DNA from: Streptomyces albiflavescens
GTDB taxonomy: Bacteria; Actinomycetota; Actinomycetes; Streptomycetales; Streptomycetaceae
Assembly: GCF_014645835.1 (NCBI RefSeq)
Contig: NZ_BMMM01000003.1
Location: 310,001 to 374,000, forward strand
DNA: 64,000 nt
Direction of reading: 5' to 3'
In this document: positions 39,391 through 47,201 of the stretch, piece after piece
How the letters are laid out: every line of letters begins with the position of its first letter
Numbering within the stretch: position 1 is the stretch's first letter
Translations under genes and position numbers: made by a program
The notes under the pieces: generated by a model
Told to the model about the DNA's origin: nothing
The model's database searches: none
What the model saw: the letters and a program-made list of their open reading frames with translations, nothing else

Positions 39391-39870
39391 TCAGGTGAGC
39401 TCGACCGGGATGCGGTGATCCGGCCGGCCGTCCTTGGCCAGGATCGAGTGGCCTTCAGGCACCGCACGATACAGGCGGAGTCCGGAGACGCCTCGCACAT
39501 CGTCAGCTGTCCACACCCGACCGCCGTGTGTGACCGAGCGACGGGAGAAGACTGCGATGGCGTGCGCCATCCCCGGGTCGTCCACTGGTGCGGCGACGGC
39601 GGGCATGTACACACCTTGTCCGGTGCCGATCAGTACCGACGAGTCGAAGACCACGATGCCCACCTGGGGTCGCAGCGCGATGTTGCGCGAATGTGCGGCC
39701 TCCGGCGAGGAGACCCAGAAGAACTCGCGACACTCCAGGTGAGCGAAGTAGACCGGAGAACTCCACGGGCGTCCGCTTCGGTCGGCCGTGGCGAGCACCA
39801 TGTACAGGCTCGCGTCGACGATGCCGCGAGCGATTTCGGCAGCTGATCCGGATGATCCACCGGGGTTCAT
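39391..39870 (-). CDS. Pyridoxamine 5'-phosphate oxidase-like (split-barrel flavin) protein
   Basis: A 159-residue split-barrel protein of the PNPOx-like family, which binds FMN, F420 or haem. The first strand pair is YMVLATADRSGRPWSSPVYFAH and the next is EFFWVSSPEAAHSRNIALRP, the standard pattern. Start ATG 39870 was chosen at the family's usual beginning; it lies one base after the upstream gene's stop, so the two are coupled. Which cofactor and substrate cannot be told. Confidence 0.82.
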   Translation of the reverse strand: MNPGGSSGSAAEIARGIVDASLYMVLATADRSGRPWSSPVYFAHLECREFFWVSSPEAAHSRNIALRPQVGIVVFDSSVLIGTGQGVYMPAVAAPVDDPGMAHAIAVFSRRSVTHGGRVWTADDVRGVSGLRLYRAVPEGHSILAKDGRPDHRIPVELT

Positions 39871-39871
39871 C

Positions 39872-40330
39872 TCACCGGCTCCTGCGGTAGGTGAGGGTGA
39901 AGTCCTGGTCCCACGTGCTCGATCCGTCGTGCGAGATCTCCCAGATGCCATGGATGGTGTTGCCGTCGTCGCTGAGCCGCCCGGTGAACCGCTGCCGGAA
40001 CGCCAGTGGCGAAAAGTCCGGTTTCTCGCGCAGCAACCGCCACACCCCGTCGGTGAAGCTCATCGCGTACAGCCGGACGACGCCCCGCGAGTCGAAGTAG
40101 TGCTGTGTGTACTCGCCCGTCTCCGGGTCGACCGCGACGATCGCCAGGCTGTCCGGGGCCTCGACGATCGGGACCTCGCTGCGCTGGACCAGGAATTGTC
40201 CGTCCAGGCTCCACTCGAACACGCTGCGTGCGACGGGCGCGGCCAGACCGGGAAAGTCTGCCTCCACCACCCACTCTCCGACCAGAACGTCCAACCTCTC
40301 CCGGGCTTCCTGCCGTGCCGGTGCATCCAT
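39872..40330 (-). CDS. Small beta-barrel protein, DUF1579-like
   Basis: A 152-residue protein of mostly alternating beta-strand character, with the opening LDVLVGEWVVEADFP and internal strands FEWSLDGQFLVQRSEV and YTQHYFDSRGVVRLYAM that resemble the DUF1579/heme-binding-like beta-barrel group. Start ATG 40330 has GAGGAGG at perfect spacing. Translation is coupled to the PNPOx-like gene downstream. No catalytic motif is visible. Confidence 0.75.
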   Translation of the reverse strand: MDAPARQEARERLDVLVGEWVVEADFPGLAAPVARSVFEWSLDGQFLVQRSEVPIVEAPDSLAIVAVDPETGEYTQHYFDSRGVVRLYAMSFTDGVWRLLREKPDFSPLAFRQRFTGRLSDDGNTIHGIWEISHDGSSTWDQDFTLTYRRSR

Positions 40331-40439
40331 CGCGGGTACCTCCTCGTCGTCCACCATCACCCCTTGTCGGAGTGAGGACGACAGCGGCAAGGGAAACTCA
40401 TCGATCCCGCCACGACGTTCGAGAACAGGTGCTCAGCTT

Positions 40440-40584
40440 GTAACGCTTCGTGGATGTCCGCTCGGCGTTCCCATCGGATGCTCAGGAGCTGGAAGCCGTG
40501 CAACCAGGCGAAGGTCCGTTCGAGCATTCAGCGGTAGGTGCCCAGCCCGGTTCCGTGCCGGGTGCCGCGGCGGGCGATCGCGGG
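40440..40584 (-). pseudogene. IS5-family transposase C-terminal remnant
   Basis: The minus strand encodes PAIARRGTRHGTGLGTYR, an in-frame TGA (40528-40530), then MLERTFAWLHGF and IRWERRADIHEAL. This is the end of a DDE transposase of the IS5 group (…GLGTHRWVVERTFAWLHxFRRLRIRWExRADIHEA…), with the Glu of the catalytic triad in the VERT segment. The rest of the gene and its inverted repeats were not found in 40331-40721. Confidence 0.7.
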
Positions 40585-40721
40585 CACGCTGCCGCGAACC
40601 TCTGTGGGCGCACGAGCGCCGAGCGTATTTCTACTCCAGCAGCTTTCACCTGGTGCAGTAGCTTGCCAACGCCGCCTGGAATCAGCGGCTGCCGTACAGC
40701 AGAACAACCGGAGAGTCGCCC

Positions 40722-41519
40722 ATGCCCCGAGAGGCGCCGTACCTTGCAGTAGCCGACGCGCTGCGCGCACGGATTCTCGCGGGAGAGTGGGAGATCGGGG
40801 ACCGCCTGCCGTCCCGGGCGCGGCTCGCCGAGGAGTACGGGGTCGGGCGCAACGTCCTGCAGAGGGCCATGGACCGTTTGATCATCGACGGTCTCCTCGA
40901 AGGGCGCGCCGGCTCGGGCACCTTTGTCCGCATGCCGCGCGAGCGCCTGCGGCTGATCCGCTCGCGGCACCGTGAACGCCGGGGTGGCTCTCCCTCCCGC
41001 GCCGGTATGAGGGAACGGGGCAAAGCCGACGCCTGGGATTCGCACAGTCGGGCACGCGTCCCCGCCCGTGAGGAAATCGCCGAGCGGCTCGCCATCAGCC
41101 CCGGAGACCTCTGCGTCAACACGCACTACGAGTTCCTCGCCGACGGGCAACCCGTCCAGCTTTCCGACTCCTGGGAGCCGATGGCCATCACGGATGGAAC
41201 GCCGATCGTGCTGCCCGAGATGGGACCCCTGGCGGGAAAGGGGGTGGTCGAGCGCATGCGCTCGATCGGCGTGGTCATCGAGACCGTCGTCGAGCTGCCG
41301 CGCCCGGCTCGTGCCACCCAGGCACAGGCGAACCTCCTGGGGATCAGCGTCGGTGACCTCGTGCTCCAGATCGAGCGGACCATCTACGACACCGACGAAC
41401 GGCCGGTGGAAACCGCCGACATCGTCATTCCGGACGTGCGGCGGGAAGTGGTCTACGAGTTCGGGGTCGACATTCCGCAACCGTTGACATCAACAGAGCG
41501 ACCTTCCAACCGACAGTAG
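40722..41519 (+). CDS. GntR-family regulator with UTRA domain (HutC subfamily)
   Basis: A 265-residue repressor. The winged helix occupies residues about 5-70 (LRARILAGEWEIGDRLPSRARLAEEYGVGRNVLQRAMDRL), and the C-terminal UTRA effector domain is recognised by AREEIAERLAISPGDLCVNTHYEFLADGQPVQLSDSWEP (both stretches span the stated domains). It is directly followed by the MFS gene, with 9 bp between its stop and the chosen MFS start, so it probably regulates that exporter. The ligand is unknown. Confidence 0.9.
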   Translation: MPREAPYLAVADALRARILAGEWEIGDRLPSRARLAEEYGVGRNVLQRAMDRLIIDGLLEGRAGSGTFVRMPRERLRLIRSRHRERRGGSPSRAGMRERGKADAWDSHSRARVPAREEIAERLAISPGDLCVNTHYEFLADGQPVQLSDSWEPMAITDGTPIVLPEMGPLAGKGVVERMRSIGVVIETVVELPRPARATQAQANLLGISVGDLVLQIERTIYDTDERPVETADIVIPDVRREVVYEFGVDIPQPLTSTERPSNRQ

Positions 41520-41528
41520 GTGACTCGA

Positions 41529-42815
41529 GTGTCAGCACCCTCCCGGCTCGGACTCTCACGCGATCCGGACTTCGGGCGTTTGTTTGCCGCCACCGCGCTC
41601 GGCCAGCTGGGCGATCGCATCATCTTTCTGGCGTTGCCCCTGGTCGCGATCGTGGCATTGAATGCTGACGAGTTTCAGGTCGGACTACTGACCGCGATGA
41701 CCACGGGGGGCTCGCTCCTGGTCGGGCTACCGGCGGGCGCGTGGGTGGACCGCATGCGGAAGCGATCGGTGATGATAAGTACCGATCTTGTGCGGGCATT
41801 TGTCCTCTTGACCATACCGACGGCATGGTGGGCGGACCTTCTGACGATCTGGTGGCTTTACGCAGTCGCATTGGTCCACGGAGTGCTGACCGTCTTCTTC
41901 GATGTGGCGTACGTCAGCTATCTGCCGCACGTGGTGGGACGCGGCAACCTTGTTGAAGGAAACTCAAAGCTCTCGGCAATACGCTCGGTGACCAGCATCA
42001 GCGGGCCGGCGGCAGCAGGGCCACTGATCGGTCTGGTCGGCGCCCCTGCAACGCTTTTGGCGAGTTCGGTCGGGATGGCTGCATCGGGTCTGCTCGCGAT
42101 CAGTATCCGCAAACGCGAACAGAAGCCAGAGCCGAGTGAGCGCCCTCAACTGGGTCGAGAGATCAAGGAGGGATTGACGTTCGTTCTCAAGCATTCCGCC
42201 CTACGCGCCATCATGCTGGGCGATGCGATATTCAACCTCTTCCTGGTCATGTACCAAACCATGTTGCTGGTCTTCTTGGAGAGGGAGATAGGCCTCCAGT
42301 CCTTCGGTATCGGCCTCGTTCTGTCCGGAATGGGCTGTGGTGCCTTGCTGGGCGCGCTGTCGGCAACCAGGGTCTCGAAGCGGGTCGGACAAGGCCCGGT
42401 CATCTGGCTCGCGCCACTTGTCACCTGCCCGCTGACAGTCCTGATGCCGTTGGCGCGACCGGGTTGGAGCGTGAATGTGGCCGCGATCGGACTCGCGGCT
42501 CTCTCACTGGGTGGAGTGGTCCGCTTTGTGACTCAGGCAAGCTTCCAACAGGCCCTCACACCGGATCGACTCCTGGGCCGGATGAGTGCGACAGCCCGAT
42601 TCGTGTCCTGGGGTGGCATTCCTCTGGGCGGGCTTTTGGGTGGAGCCTCGGGCTCTGTTTTTGGAGCAACAGTCACCTTGTGGATCGGTGCAGTCGGCAT
42701 GACGCTGAGCGTCCTCCCAAACTTCCTGTCACCACTTCGAACCATGCGCGAATTACCCAAGGAAAAGGACCCCGAGCCCGAACACAGTAATCACGAGATC
42801 GTGTCTTCGGAATGA
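41529..42815 (+). CDS. MFS transporter (MFS-3/enterobactin-exporter-like)
   Basis: A 428-residue major facilitator with about twelve hydrophobic segments. The opening LSRDPDFGRLFAATALGQLGDRI and the loop GAWVDRMRKRSVMISTDLVRA are typical of the MFS-3/EntS-like exporters. GTG 41529 was chosen because AGGTGA lies five bases before it; GTG 41520, right at the regulator's stop, is an alternative. Codon choice is noticeably less GC-rich at third positions than in neighbouring genes (for example runs such as ATGATAAGTACC), which suggests later acquisition. Operon with the GntR gene. Confidence 0.88.
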   Translation: MSAPSRLGLSRDPDFGRLFAATALGQLGDRIIFLALPLVAIVALNADEFQVGLLTAMTTGGSLLVGLPAGAWVDRMRKRSVMISTDLVRAFVLLTIPTAWWADLLTIWWLYAVALVHGVLTVFFDVAYVSYLPHVVGRGNLVEGNSKLSAIRSVTSISGPAAAGPLIGLVGAPATLLASSVGMAASGLLAISIRKREQKPEPSERPQLGREIKEGLTFVLKHSALRAIMLGDAIFNLFLVMYQTMLLVFLEREIGLQSFGIGLVLSGMGCGALLGALSATRVSKRVGQGPVIWLAPLVTCPLTVLMPLARPGWSVNVAAIGLAALSLGGVVRFVTQASFQQALTPDRLLGRMSATARFVSWGGIPLGGLLGGASGSVFGATVTLWIGAVGMTLSVLPNFLSPLRTMRELPKEKDPEPEHSNHEIVSSE

Positions 42816-43113
42816 GGCCGGACACTCCGCGAAACCGTTCCTGGATCGCCCGGTTGTATCCGGCGGCGACACCGAGCCCGACCAGGCCGTCGAAGGCCGG
42901 GGTGATCAGCGGGCACTCGGCAGGTCCACGGCGACGCGGGCCAGGCGGCCCGCGGCTGACCGGGGTGGCGAGTACGGTCGCCGTCCTCATCCGATCGGAC
43001 GAGCAGGCGGATGCTCGACGGGTACCGCGTGGCTAGTGTCGAAGAGCACGATGCGCAGCTCACGAGGCGTTCCGTGCCTGACACCGTGCTCGTCCGGAAG
43101 GAGCGTGGTCGGC
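42816..43113. other. Space without a recognised gene
   Basis: About 300 bp. One minus-strand frame encodes PLITPAFDGLVGLGVAAGYNR with coding-like third positions, perhaps a gene remnant, but I do not recognise it and it has no start or partner. Nothing else is supported. Confidence 0.35.
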
Positions 43114-43590
43114 GTGGCCCGGAACCGCCGTCTGATCCTGAGCTCGCCGTCCGAGGTCTGGAGCCTGCTGGCCGACGGTCACCGCTACGGGGAATGGGTG
43201 ACGGGAACCCAGCAGGTTCTCGCCGCGGACCCGCACTGGCCAGACGTGGGCGCCCGTCTGCGCGTCCGAGTCGGCGTCGGCCCCCTGGCCCTGGACGACA
43301 CCTGCGTGGTCCGCATCTGCGATCCGCAGCGCCGTCTGGAACTTGAGGCGAAGGCGGACCCCTTCGGCGCGGCCCGGATCGCCATGACCCTGATCCCCTG
43401 GGGCGAGAACACTCTCTTCGTCCTCGACTGGCACCCCCTCCGGGGCCCTGGCACCCGGATGCACGGACTGCCCGTCGACTACTTCGTCGCGATCCGCAAC
43501 GGCATGATGCTGACGAAGCTGGCCCGGATCGCGGTGCGCGAGCATGGCGCAAGCCCTCACGGCACCCCACAGGACACCCGGAGCGGGTGA
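43114..43590 (+). CDS. SRPBCC-family protein (polyketide cyclase/dehydrase-like)
   Basis: A 158-residue START-like protein: IILS-type first strand (RRLILSSPSEVWSLLADGHRYGEWVTG), then LDDTCVVRICDPQRRLELEAKA and the closing helix RNGMMLTKLARIA. Ligand and role are unknown. GTG 43114 follows AAGGAG by 10 bases; a GTG at 43105 is too close to that site. It stands alone and converges on the decayed HglS gene. Confidence 0.78.
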   Translation: MARNRRLILSSPSEVWSLLADGHRYGEWVTGTQQVLAADPHWPDVGARLRVRVGVGPLALDDTCVVRICDPQRRLELEAKADPFGAARIAMTLIPWGENTLFVLDWHPLRGPGTRMHGLPVDYFVAIRNGMMLTKLARIAVREHGASPHGTPQDTRSG

Positions 43591-43655
43591 GTGCACGTCG
43601 GACCACACGCTCGGTCGGATGCCGAGTCGGTGCAGCAGTCGCTCGTGATGGACGG

Positions 43656-44213
43656 CCCGGCCTCCGAGTAGCAGTAGAGCGCGAAGGGATCCAGTACGTC
43701 GCGGCCGATGGCGCCCGATAGCCAGGCGGCGTCGTAGGCGGTGCCCTCCTGGTCGTTGTGGCGGGTGCCCTCGCCGCTCAGGTTGGACTGGAAGATGCCG
43801 GCGGCGGAGCGGGGCAGGAAGTCCTCGTAGACGATGGGCTCGACGCGCACCCAGCCCTGCCGTACCAGTTCGCTGATGGTGGTGGGCGGCCTGCTGCCGT
43901 CGCGCTTCCGGCCGGGGCTGGGCCGGTAGGTGAAGTAGGCCAGGCCGTCGGTGGCGAGTTCAGGCCGCGAAGACGCGGGCGACCTGCTCCAGTTCCTGAG
44001 GTGTGCCGACGCGGATGGCTCCGTGCCGCTCGGCGGTCACCCGGCTGATGGACCCAGCCGTTCGGCATCGGCTCCTTGATCGCGCAGGGCGTCCTCGTTG
44101 ACCTCGCGCGAGACGTCCACGAGCGTGCGGTAGGCGGGAACCTCCTGTCCGTACATCTCCGACAGCCGCGCCGCGAACGCGGTTCGCAACTGCCACTGAC
44201 TGATCGTCGACAT
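43656..44213 (-). pseudogene. 2-oxoadipate dioxygenase/decarboxylase (HglS, DUF1338) pseudogene
   Basis: Three blocks of one gene are readable in order on the minus strand. From ATG 44213 the N-terminus runs WQLRTAFAARLSEMYGQEVP to VNEDALRDQGADAERLG; then in another frame VTAERHGAIRVGTPQELEQV ends at TGA 43960-43962; then, back in the first frame, LATDGLAYFTYR and VEPIVYEDFLPRSAAGIFQ lead to the C-terminus. Family members have about 460 residues, so the central half is lost. HglS converts 2-oxoadipate to 2-hydroxyglutarate in lysine catabolism. It starts 22 bp after the FAD oxidoreductase with an AAAGG site, so the pair was an operon. Confidence 0.75.
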
Positions 44214-44235
44214 GGTCCGGCCTTTCGATCTGGGT

Positions 44236-45408
44236 TCACACCACGTGGGCTTCGGGACGGATCGCGGCGCCGTGGTGGAACCGTTCGGCGCTGAGCGGGG
44301 AGATGTCGGTGAACGGCTCGCGCTCCAGGTACAGGTCGCGCACGACTTCGCCGACCGCGGGCGCCTGGAGGAAGCCGTGGCCGGAAAACCCGGCGGCGTA
44401 CAGGAAGTTGGGCAGCTCGCCGGAACGGCCGATCAACGCGTTGTGGTCCGGTGTGACCTCGTACAGGCCGGCCCATCCGCCGACGGTCTTCATGTCAGCC
44501 AGTGCGGGGGCACGATGGCGAGCGACGGTGCGGAACCGCTCCAGCCATTCCGGGGTCCAGGTGACATCGAAACCGTCTTCCTGGTCGGGGTCGGCCAGCC
44601 CGAACAGCAGCCCGTCGTCGCTGTTGTGGAAGTAGGCGGTCGAGGAGAAATCGATGGTGAACGGGATGCGTGGCGCGGGGGGCGTGAGCGGCTCCGTGAA
44701 CGCCAGCTGCCGCTTCACGGGCCGGACGGGAAGGTGGACGCCGGCCATGTCGCCGATCTGTGCCGACCAGGCTCCTGCCGTGCAGATGACGGTGCCGCAC
44801 GCGATGCGGCCGTGGCTGGTGTGCACACCGGTGACGCGGTCCCCGGCCGTGTCGATGCCGGAGACCGCGGTGTGCGTGGCGATGGTGACGCCGGCCCGAG
44901 CCGCCGCCTGCGCATAACCCTGCACGACCAGTGCGGGGCGGGCATGCCCGTCGGCCGGGGAGTACGCGGCGGCCACGAGGCCGTCGGTGCCGATGTAGGG
45001 ACACAGACGCCGGGCCTCGGAGGGGCTGATCATCCGGCTCGGCACGTCCAGGCTGTTCTGGACGCCGACGCTGGTCTCGAAGTCGCTCGCCTGCCGTTCG
45101 CTGTCGAGCAGGAAGAGGTAGCCGACGGTGTCCAGCTTGATGTCGGCGCCGGGCCGGTGGGGGAACTCCTGGTAGGCGCGCAGGCTGCGGCTACCGAGTT
45201 CGATGTTGAGCGGATCGGAGAACTGGGCGCGCACGCCGCCGATCGGCTTGCCCGAGCTGCCGCGGCCGAGGTCGCCGCGCTCGACGACGACGATGTTCGT
45301 CACCCCGGCCTCGGCGAGGTGGAAAGCGGCGCTCGCACCCATCACGCCGCCACCGATGATCACAACATCGGCACAGGCCGGAACGGTGCGGAAGGCGGAG
45401 GAGGACAA
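44236..45408 (-). CDS. FAD-dependent amine/amino-acid oxidoreductase (DAO, sarcosine oxidase beta-like)
   Basis: A flavoprotein of about 390 residues. The FAD fold opens with VVIIGGGVMGASAAFHLAEAG and VVVERGDLGRGSSGKPIGGVR, and closes with PNFLYAAGFSGHGFLQAPAVGEVV, the pattern of sarcosine oxidase beta and related N-methyl or cyclic amino-acid oxidases. TTG 45408 was chosen: AGGGAG precedes it and the family fold begins soon after; the frame further upstream looks non-coding. The gene was cotranscribed with the now broken HglS, which would fit an oxidase of a lysine-derived amine such as pipecolate; this is inference. Confidence 0.82.
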   Translation of the reverse strand: MSSSAFRTVPACADVVIIGGGVMGASAAFHLAEAGVTNIVVVERGDLGRGSSGKPIGGVRAQFSDPLNIELGSRSLRAYQEFPHRPGADIKLDTVGYLFLLDSERQASDFETSVGVQNSLDVPSRMISPSEARRLCPYIGTDGLVAAAYSPADGHARPALVVQGYAQAAARAGVTIATHTAVSGIDTAGDRVTGVHTSHGRIACGTVICTAGAWSAQIGDMAGVHLPVRPVKRQLAFTEPLTPPAPRIPFTIDFSSTAYFHNSDDGLLFGLADPDQEDGFDVTWTPEWLERFRTVARHRAPALADMKTVGGWAGLYEVTPDHNALIGRSGELPNFLYAAGFSGHGFLQAPAVGEVVRDLYLEREPFTDISPLSAERFHHGAAIRPEAHVV

Positions 45409-45840
45409 CGGGCCACTCCCTTCCAGAGGCCACCCCGCCGGATGTTGACGGGTCCTCCCCACTCGCGGCTCGGCTCGAGCGGGGGGGACCCCCATCCAGG
45501 GGACGGCGGGGCTGTCAGTACAGAGCGCTGCCGATCATCTGTCTGTGCGTCATCGTGCAGCATCCCAACCGTTGACGTCCATCAGCGGCCTCCGCAGGCC
45601 GACGCCCGCCGAGCCCGGCCCAGACATGAGCAGGAGGGCGGGAGCGGGCTCCTGACCCTGGCGGCCAGGGCAAGAAGTGGCATCAGCGCGCTCCGGAGAA
45701 GGGGGCCGGATCTCCGTCCCGCGCCGGAGGCAGAGGCACCCGACCCGGCCGAGCAGCCGCCGTTCGACGACCCGGAGCCGTGCCCGATCGGCCGACGGGC
45801 CGACCACCCCGAACTTTGTTGGAACGTCCTGACAAACCGA
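45409..45840. other. Intergenic region with no recognised gene
   Basis: Contains the upstream region of the FAD oxidoreductase on one side and leads to the TTGACA promoter on the other. Frames here are short, lack starts with binding sites, and match nothing I recognise. Confidence 0.5.
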
Positions 45841-45904
45841 TTGACATCCCTTGAGGGCGGCCGCATAGTACGTGCTACTAGAGCGCGCTAATAAAGCGCT
45901 CTAG
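45841..45904 (+). promoter_or_regulatory. Promoter with LacI-type operator upstream of the sugar-binding protein
   Basis: TTGACA (45841-45846), 17 bp, CATAGT (45864-45869), then the operator CTACTAGAGCGCGCTAATA at 45875-45893. A second inverted half, GCGCTCTAG (45896-45904), makes a larger CTAGAGCGC…GCGCTCTAG inverted repeat. The operator differs from that at 48335 by one base and sits at the same distance (34 bp) from TTGACA. A leader of about 270 bp separates it from the ATG at 46178. Confidence 0.8.
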
Positions 45905-46177
45905 AAGAGGAACCCGCCAAGCGGTCGGCACCCATGACCGCCTTCACGGAGCTCCGTCCATCCGCGCAGGGCACCGGTCGGCCGCCGGCCCGCCTCGCCG
46001 GAACCAGCACGCCTTCACCCTCCGTCGCCAGGGGCCTCACGCCACGGTGACGACGCGGTGCGGCATCCCGGTACACCGCCGGAGCCACGACATCGGCGGC
46101 AACGGTGCGATCCCCTGCATCCGACCGCCCCCTCCCCCTGACACGAACCCCGACGAGCACAGCGAGGTGCAAGGGAC

Positions 46178-47182
46178 ATGCACATTCACCACCGAGCCGT
46201 CAGAGTGGCCGCCACCGTCCTGGTGGGCACCCTGTTCGCCGCCGGCTGCTCCAGCAGCTCCGGCGGCAAGAAGTCCGAGGAAGGCGGCACGAATGCCTCG
46301 GCCGGCAAGGCGAGCACGCCCCGGATGACCGTGGCCCTCATCACCCACGCCGCCCCCGGCGACACCTTCTGGGACCTGATCCGCAAGGGCGCCCAGGCCG
46401 CCGCCGCCAAGGACAACGTCAAGCTCGTCTACTCCAGCGACCCCAACGCCGGCAACCAGGCCAACCTCGTGCAGAACGCCATCGACCAGAAGGTCGACGG
46501 CATCGCGCTCACCGCGGCCAAGCCCGACGCCATGAAGGCGGTGGCGGCCAAGGCCAAGGCAGCCGGCATCCCGGTCGTCGGCTTCAACTCCGGCCTGGAC
46601 GACTGGAAGCGGCTCGGGATGCTCGAGTACTTCGGCCAGGACGAGAACATCGCCGGCCAGGCCTTCGGCCGCCGGCTCAACGATCTCGGCGCCAAGCACG
46701 CTCTCTGCGTCGTCCAAGAGCAGGGCCAGGTCGCGCTTCAGGCCCGCTGCGCGGGCCTGAAGAAGGGCTTCAACGGCAAGACGGACACGCTCTACGTCAA
46801 CGGCACCGACATGCCCTCCGTGAAGTCGACACTGACCGCCAAGCTCCAGCAGGACTCCACCATCGACCAGGTGGTCACCCTAGGCGCGCCGTTCGCCCTG
46901 ACCGCGGTGCAGTCGGTGAAGGACGCGAGCAGCAAGGCCAAGGTCGCCACCTTCGACCTCAGCAAGGACCTCGTGAACGCCGTCCAGGACGGGTCGGTGG
47001 AGTTCGCGGTCGACCAGCAGCCCTACCTCCAGGGCTACCTCGCCGTCGACGCCCTGTGGCTGTACAGGACCAACGGGAACTTCAGCGGCGGCGGTAGCGC
47101 CCCGGTGCTCACCGGCCCGGCGTTCGTCACCAAGGACAACGTCGACACCGTCGCCAAGTTCGCCGCCAACGGCACCCGCTGA
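46178..47182 (+). CDS. Sugar ABC transporter substrate-binding lipoprotein
   Basis: A 334-residue extracellular solute-binding protein of the ribose/inositol type (periplasmic-binding-protein-like I fold). The lipobox is LFAAGC with Cys24 as the lipidation site, followed by a Ser/Gly/Lys linker. Family pattern: VALITHAAPGDTFWDLIRKGAQ, then ANLVQNAIDQKVDGIALTA and AAGIPVVGFNSG. No ABC permease or ATPase gene is nearby, so it must share a transporter encoded elsewhere or act as a sensor. It is tied to the LacI regulon by its operator and converges on the lacI gene. Confidence 0.92.
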   Translation: MHIHHRAVRVAATVLVGTLFAAGCSSSSGGKKSEEGGTNASAGKASTPRMTVALITHAAPGDTFWDLIRKGAQAAAAKDNVKLVYSSDPNAGNQANLVQNAIDQKVDGIALTAAKPDAMKAVAAKAKAAGIPVVGFNSGLDDWKRLGMLEYFGQDENIAGQAFGRRLNDLGAKHALCVVQEQGQVALQARCAGLKKGFNGKTDTLYVNGTDMPSVKSTLTAKLQQDSTIDQVVTLGAPFALTAVQSVKDASSKAKVATFDLSKDLVNAVQDGSVEFAVDQQPYLQGYLAVDALWLYRTNGNFSGGGSAPVLTGPAFVTKDNVDTVAKFAANGTR

Positions 47183-47201
47183 CGGCGAGGACCGCCCTCG
47201 C

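Noticed and set aside
41485..41490. TTGACA inside the end of the GntR gene as a promoter for the MFS gene
   Set aside because: No -10 at suitable spacing before the start and the genes are nine bases apart, so co-transcription is simpler.
42816..43113. Minus-strand coding-like segment as a small gene
   Set aside because: No start codon with binding site and no recognisable family; noted only as a gap.
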